From the NCBI GenBank assembly GCA_964397775.1, contig CAYNKL010000076.1, positions 1 through 19,033 of the forward strand: a DNA stretch of 19,033 bases, given 5' to 3'. This document shows positions 1-6,783 of the stretch, one piece after another (position 1 is the stretch's first letter; each line of letters begins with the position of its first letter). Origin of the DNA: Allosediminivita sp964397775 (lineage in GTDB: Bacteria; Pseudomonadota; Alphaproteobacteria; Rhodobacterales; Rhodobacteraceae). The notes beneath the pieces are model-generated. The model saw only the letters and a program-made list of their open reading frames with translations. It searched no databases and was not told where the DNA came from. A program made the translations under genes and the position numbers.

Positions 1-71
1 TCCAGGTGGCCGACTACGGTCTGGTCGCCGACCTCTTCGAGGCCGTCCCGGAGCTGACCGACAAGCTTTGA
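1..71 (+). CDS. etfA: Electron transfer flavoprotein subunit alpha, C-terminal end (partial)
   Basis: Only the last 22 codons and the TGA stop lie in the window; the reading frame starts at base 3. The visible end, DYGLVADLFEAVPELTDKL, matches the typical ETF-alpha C-terminus, which closes the FAD-binding domain. ETF-alpha pairs with ETF-beta to carry electrons from acyl-CoA dehydrogenases to ETF-ubiquinone oxidoreductase. A beta-oxidation-type dehydrogenase (hbd) lies 2.7 kb downstream on the same strand, as often in Rhodobacterales, but here two minus-strand genes intervene. The identification rests on a short tail and on context, so it is good but not certain. Confidence 0.85.
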   Translation, partial: QVADYGLVADLFEAVPELTDKL

Positions 72-94
72 GGCTTTCGGCTACGAAAGTCATG

Positions 95-118
95 ACGGCC
101 CGCCAATCGGCGGGCCGT
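95..118 (+). terminator. Intrinsic terminator-like hairpin after etfA
   Basis: A perfect 10-bp stem (ACGGCCCGCC / GGCGGGCCGT) with a four-base AATC loop begins 24 bases after the etfA stop. It is followed by the modest T-rich stretch TGTCGTTT. It lies between convergent genes, so it could serve both etfA and the DUF1217 gene that ends at 134. The stem is strong but the T tract is weak. Confidence 0.75.
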
Positions 119-133
119 TGTCGTTTCGGGGGA

Positions 134-1735
134 TCAGCGGCGCTGCTGTTGCGCCGAGGCAAGCAGCGTCGCGGCGATGCTCGTGCTGCTGGCGAAGCCC
201 GTGTCGTTGGAGAGACTGGACATGGCGAGGAAGCGGCGGCGCAGCTCGTTCATCTTGTCGGGTTCGAGGAAGTCCTTGAGCGAGTCGACGCCGAACTGAC
301 GTTCAGCCCGCGCCTGGAAGATGGAAAGCTGCTGGTCCACGTCGATCTGGGCAAGGCTGTCGGGCAGCCCCATGGCGGTCTGGAAGACGGCGCGCAACGG
401 CTCGGAGCCCATCACGCGGAACCACATGGCGTTGTCGGAGCCGCCGCGGCCCACAAGCTTGTCGAGTTCGCGTTCGAGGGCGAGCGCGAGGCGCATGTTG
501 CTGTCGCTTTCGCCGACGGCGATCTCGAACTGATGGTCGATATAGCTTTGTGTGATGGCCTCGGCGAAGCCGGGCGGGTAGCTGGGCGGCGCGTCCGGCT
601 CGCCGAGACCGAAGGCGCGCGACATGGCGAGATAGCGCTTGTCGTCGAGCAGGTTCACGAGCGAATTGGAATCCGCGGGGTCCTGTTCGAGCACCAGCCG
701 AAGCCGGTTGTTGTCGGGTGTCTCGTTCGTGAGCCCGAAGAGATCCAGCGTGGCAAGGCGCACAGGCACGTTTGCCATGACGTCCGAGGAGGTGTCGAAC
801 CCGGCCTCGCGCTCCGACAGGACCTCGATGAACTTGGCGGCGGTGCCGGGTTCCTCGTAGGGGTCGCCAAAGGCGAAGGCGTCCGAGAAGGCGGCCCAGC
901 GCTTGTCCTCGAGCGTGTTGGCGAAGCTGGTGTCGTCGTAGAGGTCCGATTCCAGCACGTCGCGCAGGAAGGCGGTATCGTCGATGCGGTCCTCGAGCCC
1001 GAAGAGCCCCAGCGCGCTTTGAAGCAGGGCCCTGTCTTCGAGCAGGTCGTCGGCGGAGGTCAGCGAATCGATCCGGTCCTCGAAGAGCGCGGCAAAGCCC
1101 ACGGCGCTTTTCGACAGTTCGGCCTTTTTTTGAAAGTCGAAGGCCTGCGCGAGTTCCACCAGCCGCGGATCGCCCAGCCGGTTCACGAAGCTCGTCTCGT
1201 CCGAGAGATCGGATTCGAGCACCTGCTGCAGGAAGTAGGTGTTGCCCTCCATATCCTCGAGGTCGAATTGGCGCAGCGTTGCGCGCAGCAGGCTGCCGTT
1301 CGACAGCAGGTCATCGGGCGTGGCCACGTCGGCCAGCTGGCTCTGTGCGGCCTCGGCGGTGGCGACATGTGCGAGGCTCGGCCCCGCCTCGCCGGCGAAG
1401 TTGAAGGTCCGGGCCAGGTCGAGGTAGCGCTTGTCGCTCAGCCGGTTGGCCAGTGAGGTCGTGTCCGTCAGGTCGGATTCGAGCACGCGCCGGATGAAGG
1501 CGCGGTTGTCGAGATCCTCGCCCAGCCCGAAGGCGCCGAGCGCCACCTTGAGCACCTGGCGGTCCTTCATGAGATCGTCGACGGTTTCGATGCCCTTGAT
1601 CTTTTCGGCAAAACCGGCCGTCTCGCGCGCGACAAGGCCGCTGCGTTCGAAATTCGCCTGCTGGGTGTCCAGCGTGCGGTTCAGATAGCTCCAGCCGGCA
1701 AAGCCCGAAGCGGGCAGGACGGGCACATAGGTCAT
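134..1735 (-). CDS. DUF1217 repeat protein, 533 aa
   Basis: This is a soluble, acidic, helix-rich protein built of tandem DUF1217 units. At least four copies are visible at about residues 41-117, 125-205, 213-297 and 305-383. Each carries the pattern DLL..R.LL..AL..FGL, then F...VLESDL.D.TSF.N.L.D.R, then a closing AFDF/AFGL. A divergent C-terminal segment (about 390-533) ends in an Ala/Gln/Arg tail. I see no signal peptide or membrane segment. DUF1217 proteins are known mainly from Rhodobacterales and Rhizobiales, often in flagellar gene clusters as I recall. No flagellar gene is visible here, so a motility role is only a suggestion. The ATG at 1735 is the natural start: the repeat array begins about 40 residues in, and a GGGGAC-like site precedes it. 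Molecular function is unknown. Confidence 0.85.
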   Translation of the reverse strand: MTYVPVLPASGFAGWSYLNRTLDTQQANFERSGLVARETAGFAEKIKGIETVDDLMKDRQVLKVALGAFGLGEDLDNRAFIRRVLESDLTDTTSLANRLSDKRYLDLARTFNFAGEAGPSLAHVATAEAAQSQLADVATPDDLLSNGSLLRATLRQFDLEDMEGNTYFLQQVLESDLSDETSFVNRLGDPRLVELAQAFDFQKKAELSKSAVGFAALFEDRIDSLTSADDLLEDRALLQSALGLFGLEDRIDDTAFLRDVLESDLYDDTSFANTLEDKRWAAFSDAFAFGDPYEEPGTAAKFIEVLSEREAGFDTSSDVMANVPVRLATLDLFGLTNETPDNNRLRLVLEQDPADSNSLVNLLDDKRYLAMSRAFGLGEPDAPPSYPPGFAEAITQSYIDHQFEIAVGESDSNMRLALALERELDKLVGRGGSDNAMWFRVMGSEPLRAVFQTAMGLPDSLAQIDVDQQLSIFQARAERQFGVDSLKDFLEPDKMNELRRRFLAMSSLSNDTGFASSTSIAATLLASAQQQRR

Positions 1736-1801
1736 CTCGGGTCCCCATGGTGGGAGGGCGACGCAACGGGCGCCACCTGAAGATGTCTTACCGCGCCGCT
1801 C

Positions 1802-2641
1802 TTAATCGTGGCTTAAGTCGGCTGGCAGCACGTCGCGCAGCAGCGGCAGCAGTTCTGCCGCGGCGCGTTCATGGGCGCGGGGCCCGGGCAGGATCGCGGC
1901 GGCGGGCGCGGCGAAGCCGGGCAGGGGCTGACCCGCGGCAGAGAAGATGCCCCGCGGCGCCGCGATCTCGACCTGGCCGGCGAGGTGCGGGCGCAGGGCT
2001 TCGAGCATTTCGCGGGTGACGAGGAGCGGTTCGCCGTCGTCGATCACCTCGGCGCGGTCTGGCGGCAGGCGATCCGAGATCCAGAGCAGCAGGACCGGGC
2101 CCGGGATCAGCGCACAGAGCGCGGTCATACGGGCGATCCAGGCGCTTTTGAGCTCCTTGAACACGGTGGCGCTGCGCTTTTCGGATATGGTTTCAAGCCG
2201 GCTGAGCATGTGGCGCGTGAAGTGGAACTCGGTGAAATCGACCTCCGGATAGAGCGACGCGAGCGTAGGCGAGGCGCGGAGAAAGCGATCGTTTCGGCGC
2301 GGATGAACGCTGTAGTAGCGATTCGAGAGGTTGTGCGCGCCCATGACCTGGATCACGACGGCCTTGGCACTTCCCAGCACCCGGGGCAGGCCGGGGTCGT
2401 GCAGAAAGCTGTCGATGCCGGCGTTGACCACGCCGAGGTTGACGCAGTCCACCCCGAGGTCGCGTTCGAGCAGGTCGGGCCACGGTTCGGCTATGAACCG
2501 GCCGAAGGTTTCGGTGCTTCCGATGCAGATGACGTGGTCCCGCTGCAGGTCGCGGCAGGGGCCACGGAACTGAAGACGGCTCCCTTCGTAGCCGCATGGA
2601 CTGTAATCGAGGCAGTCCTTCCCCGTTGGGACATGTTGCAT
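1802..2641 (-). CDS. DUF6473 family protein, 279 aa
   Basis: The product resembles the DUF6473 proteins widespread in Rhodobacterales. The N-terminus has the family-like LDYSPCGYEGSRLQFRGP, then an IGSTETFGRFI loop near residues 40-50, NLGVVNAGIDSFL, and the conserved block NLSNRYYSVHPRRNDRF. The overall look is an SGNH-hydrolase-like alpha/beta fold, but I cannot point to a complete Ser-Asp-His set. Enzymatic activity is therefore unproven. Relatives are sometimes discussed near polysaccharide or sulfotransferase functions; nothing here supports a specific substrate. I chose the ATG at 2641 because a GGGGGG purine run lies five bases upstream. An in-frame GTG at 2665 would add eight residues and put that run inside the gene. 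No membrane segment is seen. It is transcribed away from hbd, with 159 bases between the two starts. Confidence 0.8.
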   Translation of the reverse strand: MQHVPTGKDCLDYSPCGYEGSRLQFRGPCRDLQRDHVICIGSTETFGRFIAEPWPDLLERDLGVDCVNLGVVNAGIDSFLHDPGLPRVLGSAKAVVIQVMGAHNLSNRYYSVHPRRNDRFLRASPTLASLYPEVDFTEFHFTRHMLSRLETISEKRSATVFKELKSAWIARMTALCALIPGPVLLLWISDRLPPDRAEVIDDGEPLLVTREMLEALRPHLAGQVEIAAPRGIFSAAGQPLPGFAAPAAAILPGPRAHERAAAELLPLLRDVLPADLSHD

Positions 2642-2740
2642 GTCACCCCCCAAATATCTTCTCACCCGGGGCCAGAATCGGCCATATCCATTGCGGTTTC
2701 GCTAAGAGCGCCGCCTGTTGGCGGGCACCGGCCATCCTGC

Positions 2741-2770
2741 TTGCGGCGGTGCGGCACGCGCGCCTATGGT
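2741..2770 (+). promoter_or_regulatory. Possible sigma-70 promoter for hbd
   Basis: TTGCGG (2741-2746) and TATGGT (2765-2770) are separated by 18 bases. They lie 30 bases before the hbd ATG, which has an AAGGGA ribosome site. The spacing and the weak -10 are acceptable for a high-GC alphaproteobacterium, but this is a pattern match only. The rest of 2642-2800 must also hold the start region of the divergent DUF6473 gene, for which no clear promoter is seen. Confidence 0.35.
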
Positions 2771-2800
2771 GGCGCCGCGACTGGCATAAGGGACATCGGC

Positions 2801-3676
2801 ATGGACATCGGATCTGTAGGGATCATCGGCGCGGGACAGATGGGCAATGGCATCGCCCATGTGATGGCGCTGGCGGGCTATGACGTGGTCCTGAACGATG
2901 TCAGCCAGGAGGCGCTCGACGGCGCACTTGGCCGGATCGAGAAGAACCTCGACCGTCAAGTCTCGAAGGGCAAGCTCGAGCAGGAGATACGCGACGCGGC
3001 GCTGGCGCGCATTTCCACCACGCTCGAACTGGAGCCCGTCGGGCAGTGCGATCTCGTGATCGAGGCCGCGACCGAGCGGGAGGAGGTCAAGCAGAAGATC
3101 TTCGACGCGCTGGTGCCCAAGCTGAAGCCCGAGACGATCCTGACCTCGAACACCTCATCGATCTCGATCACGCGGCTGGCGTCACGCACGGACCGCCCCG
3201 AGAAGTTCATGGGCTTCCATTTCATGAACCCGGTGCCGGTGATGAGCCTTGTCGAGTTGATCCGCGGGATCGCGACCGACCAGGAAACCTACGAGGCCTG
3301 CCTTGCGGTGGTCGAGAGGCTTGGCAAGACCGCGGCCAGCGCCGAGGATTTCCCGGCCTTCATCGTGAATCGCATCCTGGTCCCGATGATCAACGAGGCG
3401 GTCTATACGCTCTACGAGGGTGTGGGGAACGTCAGCAGCATCGACGAGGCCATGAAGCTCGGGGCCAACCATCCCATGGGCCCGCTGGAGCTTGCCGATT
3501 TCATCGGGCTCGACACCTGCCTTGCCATCATGAACGTGCTGCACGACGGGCTGGCCGACACCAAGTATCGGCCCTGTCCGCTTCTGACGAAATACGTCGA
3601 GGCCGGCTGGCTGGGCCGCAAGGCCGGTCGGGGCTTCTACGACTATCGTGGCGACACGCCTGTCCCCACGCGCTGA
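2801..3676 (+). CDS. hbd: 3-Hydroxybutyryl-CoA dehydrogenase
   Basis: This NAD(P)-dependent dehydrogenase interconverts acetoacetyl-CoA (or 3-oxoacyl-CoA) and 3-hydroxybutyryl-CoA in short-chain fatty-acid, PHB and related CoA-thioester metabolism in the cytoplasm. The 291-residue length is typical of the stand-alone bacterial enzyme. The Rossmann glycine motif GAGQMGNG is at residues 10-17. Aligned with the well-studied human HAD enzyme, the expected active-site residues are all present: Ser119 (SNTSS), His140 and Asn143 (GFHFMNPVPVM), Glu152 (VELIRG) and Asn190 (IVNRILVPMINEA). The C-terminal helical dimerisation domain has the familiar GANHPMGPLELADFIGLD. The ATG at 2801 follows AAGGGA with good spacing and puts the glycine motif at the usual place. 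ETF-alpha just upstream of the window's left part fits a fatty-acid oxidation neighbourhood. Confidence 0.95.
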   Translation: MDIGSVGIIGAGQMGNGIAHVMALAGYDVVLNDVSQEALDGALGRIEKNLDRQVSKGKLEQEIRDAALARISTTLELEPVGQCDLVIEAATEREEVKQKIFDALVPKLKPETILTSNTSSISITRLASRTDRPEKFMGFHFMNPVPVMSLVELIRGIATDQETYEACLAVVERLGKTAASAEDFPAFIVNRILVPMINEAVYTLYEGVGNVSSIDEAMKLGANHPMGPLELADFIGLDTCLAIMNVLHDGLADTKYRPCPLLTKYVEAGWLGRKAGRGFYDYRGDTPVPTR

Positions 3677-3696
3677 CGCGCCGCTTCTTTTCGCCA

Positions 3697-3731
3697 TAAA
3701 TACCTCGGGGGTTCGGGGGCAGAGCCCCCGG
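3697..3731. repeat. Intergenic GC-rich hairpin element (possible bidirectional terminator)
   Basis: Between convergent hbd and the acyltransferase gene lies AAATACCTCGGGGGTTCGG leading into the inverted repeat CGGGGGC-AGA-GCCCCCG (3714-3720 / 3724-3730). There is no T run. The combination of an AAATA..CGGGGG lead and a G-run/C-run hairpin resembles short intergenic elements I associate with Rhodobacterales genomes, but only one full copy is in this window. It may act as a terminator for either gene. Confidence 0.4.
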
Positions 3732-3782
3732 CGGGTCGGACCGCGCAGCGGGGCGAAACCGTGTTGGGCGCGGCGGGGCCGG

Positions 3783-4667
3783 TTACCCCGTCTTGCCGAG
3801 CCCCAGGGTCATTTCACGCAGCCAGGCCACGAATTCGCGCTGACCGCCGGGGAAGGCACGGATCGCGTCGGGGGCGATCGGCTCTCCGACCACCGGGGCC
3901 TGCGGGCGGTTGCAGGCGTGCACGACCTCGTGGATCAGCAGGCCCTGCCGGACCGTCGGCGAGATGCGGTTGGCGATCTGGTAGGCGCGCGAGTTCTGGC
4001 CGGGGAAATAGACCGGCACCACGGTGGCGCCGGACCGCTGGATCATCTTGGCGGTGAAGGGGTTCCAGCCGGCCTCGACCGCGGGGCCCCACCAGCTTTC
4101 GGAGGAGGCGACGACGCCCGAGGGGAAGAGCACGATCACGCCGCCGTCCTTGAGGTGCCCCATGGCGCGGGCGCGCATCTCGAGGCTCTGTTCGCGGGCG
4201 TCCTCCTCGTGCGGGAAGGGCACCGGGATCATGAATTCCTCGACCTCCTTCACGCCAGTCAGAAGCGAGCGGGTCAGGATCTTGTAGTCGGTGCGCACAC
4301 GGCCGATGAGCTCGGCCAGGACCATGCCGTCGACAAGCCCGTGCGGGTGGTTTGCGACGATGATGACCGGTCCCTTTTCCGGGATCCGGGCGACCTGTTC
4401 CTCGGGGGTGGCCAGCTCGATCCCCATGATCGAGAGCGCCTGTTTCCAGAAGGCGTGGCCCTCGGCGGGGCCCATGCGCTCGAACCGGCGCACCATGCGC
4501 AGCAGGGGCAGCTTGCCTGTCAGCCATTCGAGCGTGCGAATGGTGTTGGCCTTCCACGGGTTCGTGAAGGTATTGGCGTAGCTGAGTTTGCGCTTGTCAT
4601 AGGGGGCCGGATTGGGGCGGGTCACCCCCTGGCGTCGCGCGACTGTGGCTTGATAGCTCTCCACCAT
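3783..4667 (-). CDS. PlsC-like lysophospholipid/acyl-glycerophosphate acyltransferase family protein
   Basis: The protein (294 aa from this start) belongs to the 1-acylglycerol-3-phosphate/lysolipid acyltransferase superfamily. The catalytic-type motif NHPHGLVDG is at residues 106-114. It follows the NHPxGxxDG form seen in hemolysin-like and ornithine-lipid acyltransferase branches rather than the strict HX4D spacing. The FPSG motif (181-184) marks the acceptor phosphate-binding region, and VVPVYFPG (216-223) is the fourth block. I see no strong membrane helix; such enzymes usually sit peripherally on the inner membrane. The acyl acceptor cannot be told from sequence. Start: an ATG at 4667 has a usable GAG purine site. 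The ATG at 4691 (8 residues longer) lacks one, and still longer versions overlap HPr. It lies 49 bases after HPr and may be the last gene of that operon. Confidence 0.85.
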   Translation of the reverse strand: MVESYQATVARRQGVTRPNPAPYDKRKLSYANTFTNPWKANTIRTLEWLTGKLPLLRMVRRFERMGPAEGHAFWKQALSIMGIELATPEEQVARIPEKGPVIIVANHPHGLVDGMVLAELIGRVRTDYKILTRSLLTGVKEVEEFMIPVPFPHEEDAREQSLEMRARAMGHLKDGGVIVLFPSGVVASSESWWGPAVEAGWNPFTAKMIQRSGATVVPVYFPGQNSRAYQIANRISPTVRQGLLIHEVVHACNRPQAPVVGEPIAPDAIRAFPGGQREFVAWLREMTLGLGKTG

Positions 4668-4694
4668 GCGCCCGTCTCTGTCCCGTTTCATGCG

Positions 4695-4713
4695 CCGCGG
4701 AGCTGTTCCGCGG
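4695..4713 (-). terminator. Hairpin between the HPr and acyltransferase genes
   Basis: Directly after the HPr stop codon the leftward transcript can form CCGCGGA-ACAGC-TCCGCGG, a perfect 7-bp GC-rich stem with a 5-base loop. No U tract follows, so a full intrinsic terminator is doubtful. It could attenuate or stabilise the message, and it would occlude the region just before the alternative ATG at 4691. Confidence 0.3.
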
Positions 4714-4716
4714 ACC

Positions 4717-4995
4717 TCAGCATTCCTCTCCGAAGCGGTCCCCCACCAGGGCTTCGACCGCGTCTGCCAGGGCTTCCGCTTGCGGACCCCGCGTCTGAAC
4801 TTCAATAGAGGTTCCTTTGGACGCTGCCAACATCAAAAGGCCCATGATGCTGTCCCCGCTGGCGGACATGCCGTCGCGCCACACCTCGGCCGTGGCATCG
4901 AAACGCTCCACCACTTCGACCAGTTTTGCCGAGGCGCGCGCGTGCAGGCCCTTCTCGTTGACGATCTTGAGAACGCGGCTCGCGGAGCCTGTCAT
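4717..4995 (-). CDS. ptsH: HPr family phosphocarrier protein (nitrogen-type/regulatory PTS)
   Basis: A small (92 aa) HPr with the phosphorylatable histidine in KGLHARAS (His18, equivalent to His15 of classical HPr). A second phosphorylation site for HprK is likely at Ser49 in the GDSIMGLLML block, which matches the Ser46 region. With no sugar permease nearby, this is the regulatory PTS of alphaproteobacteria. HPr takes phosphate from an EI-Ntr protein encoded elsewhere and passes it to EIIA proteins, including the ManX encoded just upstream. HprK, two genes further upstream, sets its serine-phosphorylation state. The ATG at 4995 has an AAGGA-like site upstream and gives the standard HPr N-terminus; longer in-frame starts would run into manX. 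Alphaproteobacterial copies are variously called ptsH, hpr or npr. Confidence 0.93.
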   Translation of the reverse strand: MTGSASRVLKIVNEKGLHARASAKLVEVVERFDATAEVWRDGMSASGDSIMGLLMLAASKGTSIEVQTRGPQAEALADAVEALVGDRFGEEC

Positions 4996-5026
4996 GGGCA
5001 AGGGGTCCTTCCTGGGTGTGCGCGGA

Positions 5027-5425
5027 TCAGCAGCTTTCCGCGGTGATGTCCTGACTGTCAATATACTTGCGGCCGGCTTCGAGCGCGCCGCGGACGGCCT
5101 CGGGGACCGGTTTGCCACGGCTCTTGACCAGCTTGATGAGCATCGGGAGGTTCGCGCCGTAGAGGATGCGGCGGTTGGCAGGGGCGCAGGCGGCGAGGCT
5201 CAGGTTCGAGGGCGAGCCGCCGAACATGTCGGTCACGATCACGACCCCGTCGCCGGTATCGACCGCGTTTGCGGCCGCGCAGATCTCGTCCTGCTTGGAG
5301 GTGCGGTTGCAGTCGGCCTCGATCGCGACGGCACGCATGCCGGTCTGGGCACCGACCACGTGCTCGACCGCCGAAAGATATTCCCGGGCGAGTCCGCCAT
5401 GCGCCACGATGACGATGCCGATCAC
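5027..5425 (-). CDS. manX: PTS EIIA component, mannose-family (ManX/EIIA-Man)
   Basis: A 132-aa EIIA-Man domain protein. The phospho-accepting histidine is His9 in IVIVAHGG. The family block DGVVIVTDMFGGSPSNL follows, and the NLPML segment is also typical. There is no IIB, IIC or IID partner in the window, as expected for alphaproteobacteria where this protein is regulatory. In Sinorhizobium the homologue (ManX) works with HPr and HprK in succinate-mediated catabolite control. The start is GTG at 5425, immediately after the RapZ stop (TAA|GTG, no gap), with AAGGTG upstream. This arrangement suggests translational coupling. HPr follows 31 bases downstream. Cytoplasmic. Confidence 0.92.
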   Translation of the reverse strand: MIGIVIVAHGGLAREYLSAVEHVVGAQTGMRAVAIEADCNRTSKQDEICAAANAVDTGDGVVIVTDMFGGSPSNLSLAACAPANRRILYGANLPMLIKLVKSRGKPVPEAVRGALEAGRKYIDSQDITAESC

Positions 5426-6352
5426 TTAGGACACCTTTCCGAGCTTGTCCGCCTCGCGGCTGGTGGTGGCGGTCAGGCCGCGCCGTTCCAGTTCGCGATG
5501 TCGAATAGACACGTGCCAGCCGGACTGCGCAAGGGCGCGGGCGACGCTTTCGGTGATCGCGACGGAACGGTGTTGCCCGCCGGTACATCCGAAGCCCACC
5601 GAGAAGTGCGCCTTGCCCTCGCGGACATGGGCGGGAAGCACGAAGGTGAGCAGGTCCACGACACGGTCGAGGAAGGGCCCGCTGCTGGGGTCGGCCGCGA
5701 CGTAGTCGGCGACGGCGGGATCGAGACCGGTGAAGGGTCGGAGCTCCGGCTCCCAGTGGGGATTGTTCAGGAAGCGCACGTCGAGCGCCATGTCCACGCC
5801 GGTGGGCAGCCCGCGCTTGTAGGAGAAGGAATGCAGCGAGATCGCCATGCGCTGTCCCGTCTCGCCGGCGAACCAGCCGCGGATCTCGGCGCCGAGATCG
5901 TGCACGGTCATCTCGGTCGTGTCGATGAGGATGTCGGCACGGGCGCGCACGTCATCAAGGAGGGCGCGTTCGCGGGCGATCCCCTCGGCGGGGCTGTCGC
6001 CCGGCGCCAGCGGGTGGCGGCGGCGCGTCTCGGAATAGCGGCGGGCGAGGATCTCGGGCGCGCAGTCGATGTAGAGCAGGTCGCAGCGCAGCGGCGGGTA
6101 GGCGGCAAGGTTGGCATGCAGTTCGGCAAGCGCCGCGGCCGAGAAGTCGCGGTTGCGCACGTCGATGCCGAGCGCGAGCGGGCGTGCCTCGGCCTCTGCG
6201 CCCTCGATCAGCCGGGGGACGAGGCTGAGGGGGATGTTGTCAATCGTCTCGAAACCGGCGTCCTCGAGCGCGTTGATCGCAGTGGAGCGCCCGGCGCCCG
6301 AGGGGCCGGTGACAAGCACGATGCGCTGTAATGTTTCGTCCGGGTCGGCCAT
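5426..6352 (-). CDS. rapZ: RNase adapter / nucleotide-binding protein RapZ
   Basis: A RapZ (YvcJ/YhbJ) family protein of 308 aa, close to the usual ~290. The N-terminal P-loop reads GPSGAGRST (residues 16-24); the middle has LLYIDCAPEILARRYSETRRRHPL. The C-terminal RNA-binding half has the hallmark VGFGCTGGQHRSVAITE. In E. coli RapZ senses glucosamine-6-phosphate and guides RNase E to the sRNA GlmZ. That sRNA circuit is not conserved in alphaproteobacteria, so the local role is unknown, though genetic linkage to HprK/PTS genes is conserved. The P-loop lysine is replaced by arginine (Arg22). I believe this is common in Rhodobacterales but cannot verify it, and it may weaken ATP hydrolysis. The ATG lies one base after the hprK stop, and manX starts right after the rapZ stop. 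Confidence 0.93.
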   Translation of the reverse strand: MADPDETLQRIVLVTGPSGAGRSTAINALEDAGFETIDNIPLSLVPRLIEGAEAEARPLALGIDVRNRDFSAAALAELHANLAAYPPLRCDLLYIDCAPEILARRYSETRRRHPLAPGDSPAEGIARERALLDDVRARADILIDTTEMTVHDLGAEIRGWFAGETGQRMAISLHSFSYKRGLPTGVDMALDVRFLNNPHWEPELRPFTGLDPAVADYVAADPSSGPFLDRVVDLLTFVLPAHVREGKAHFSVGFGCTGGQHRSVAITESVARALAQSGWHVSIRHRELERRGLTATTSREADKLGKVS

Positions 6353-6353
6353 C

Positions 6354-6779
6354 TCATGCCTCTCTTCCGTGCAGAAGATATTGCTGAAGCGCAGCCGCGA
6401 AATAGGGGGCCTCGGGATTGTGAAATAGAGGGAATTTGTGTCCGAACACTTCGGTGTGGCGTTCGGGTGGCAGGCGTTTGGTTTCGGGCGTGTCGAGGTC
6501 GACCACCGCGGTGAGGGGGGTGGGCCCGGTTGCGGGAGTGCGCAGGATGCCGACGCAGCGCGCCTCGATCAGGCCCGAGATGGCGTCGGGGGCATGCAGG
6601 ATCGGGATGCCGTGCTCGTCGCGGATCGCTGTGCGGTCGTCCGAGACGAGCTGCGCGCCGAGGGCGATAAGCTGCAGTGCCAGCGACGATTTTCCGCTTC
6701 CCGAAGCGCCCCGGATGAGCAGGCCGCGCCCGGAGAGCGCCACGGAACTGGCATGAAGGATGAGGGGCCCGGCCTCCAC
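6354..6779 (-). CDS. hprK: HPr kinase/phosphorylase, short alphaproteobacterial form
   Basis: About 141 aa, corresponding only to the C-terminal catalytic domain of Gram-positive HprK; the N-terminal domain is absent, as is normal in alphaproteobacteria. Walker A is GASGSGKS at residues 24-31. The LVSDDR block (about 44-49) provides the catalytic aspartates. The family segment VGILRTPATGPTPLTAVVDLD follows, and the C-terminus is NPEAPYFAAALQQYLL. It phosphorylates and dephosphorylates the regulatory serine of HPr, encoded two genes downstream. I take the GTG at 6779 as the start. It puts LHASSVAL at the usual N-terminus and leaves four bases after the chvG stop. The only ATG further upstream (6836) would overlap chvG by about 50 bases. 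The start is the least certain part of this call. Confidence 0.9.
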   Translation of the reverse strand: MEAGPLILHASSVALSGRGLLIRGASGSGKSSLALQLIALGAQLVSDDRTAIRDEHGIPILHAPDAISGLIEARCVGILRTPATGPTPLTAVVDLDTPETKRLPPERHTEVFGHKFPLFHNPEAPYFAAALQQYLLHGREA

Positions 6780-6783
6780 CGGC

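Noticed and set aside
68..1456. A 462-codon plus-strand open frame opposite the DUF1217 gene
   Set aside because: Antisense shadow. The minus-strand frame shows clear repeat structure; the plus frame does not.
1871..2800. In-frame upstream extension of hbd to a 601-residue product
   Set aside because: The extension is antisense to the DUF6473 gene. The hbd enzyme is complete from the ATG at 2801 with its own ribosome site.
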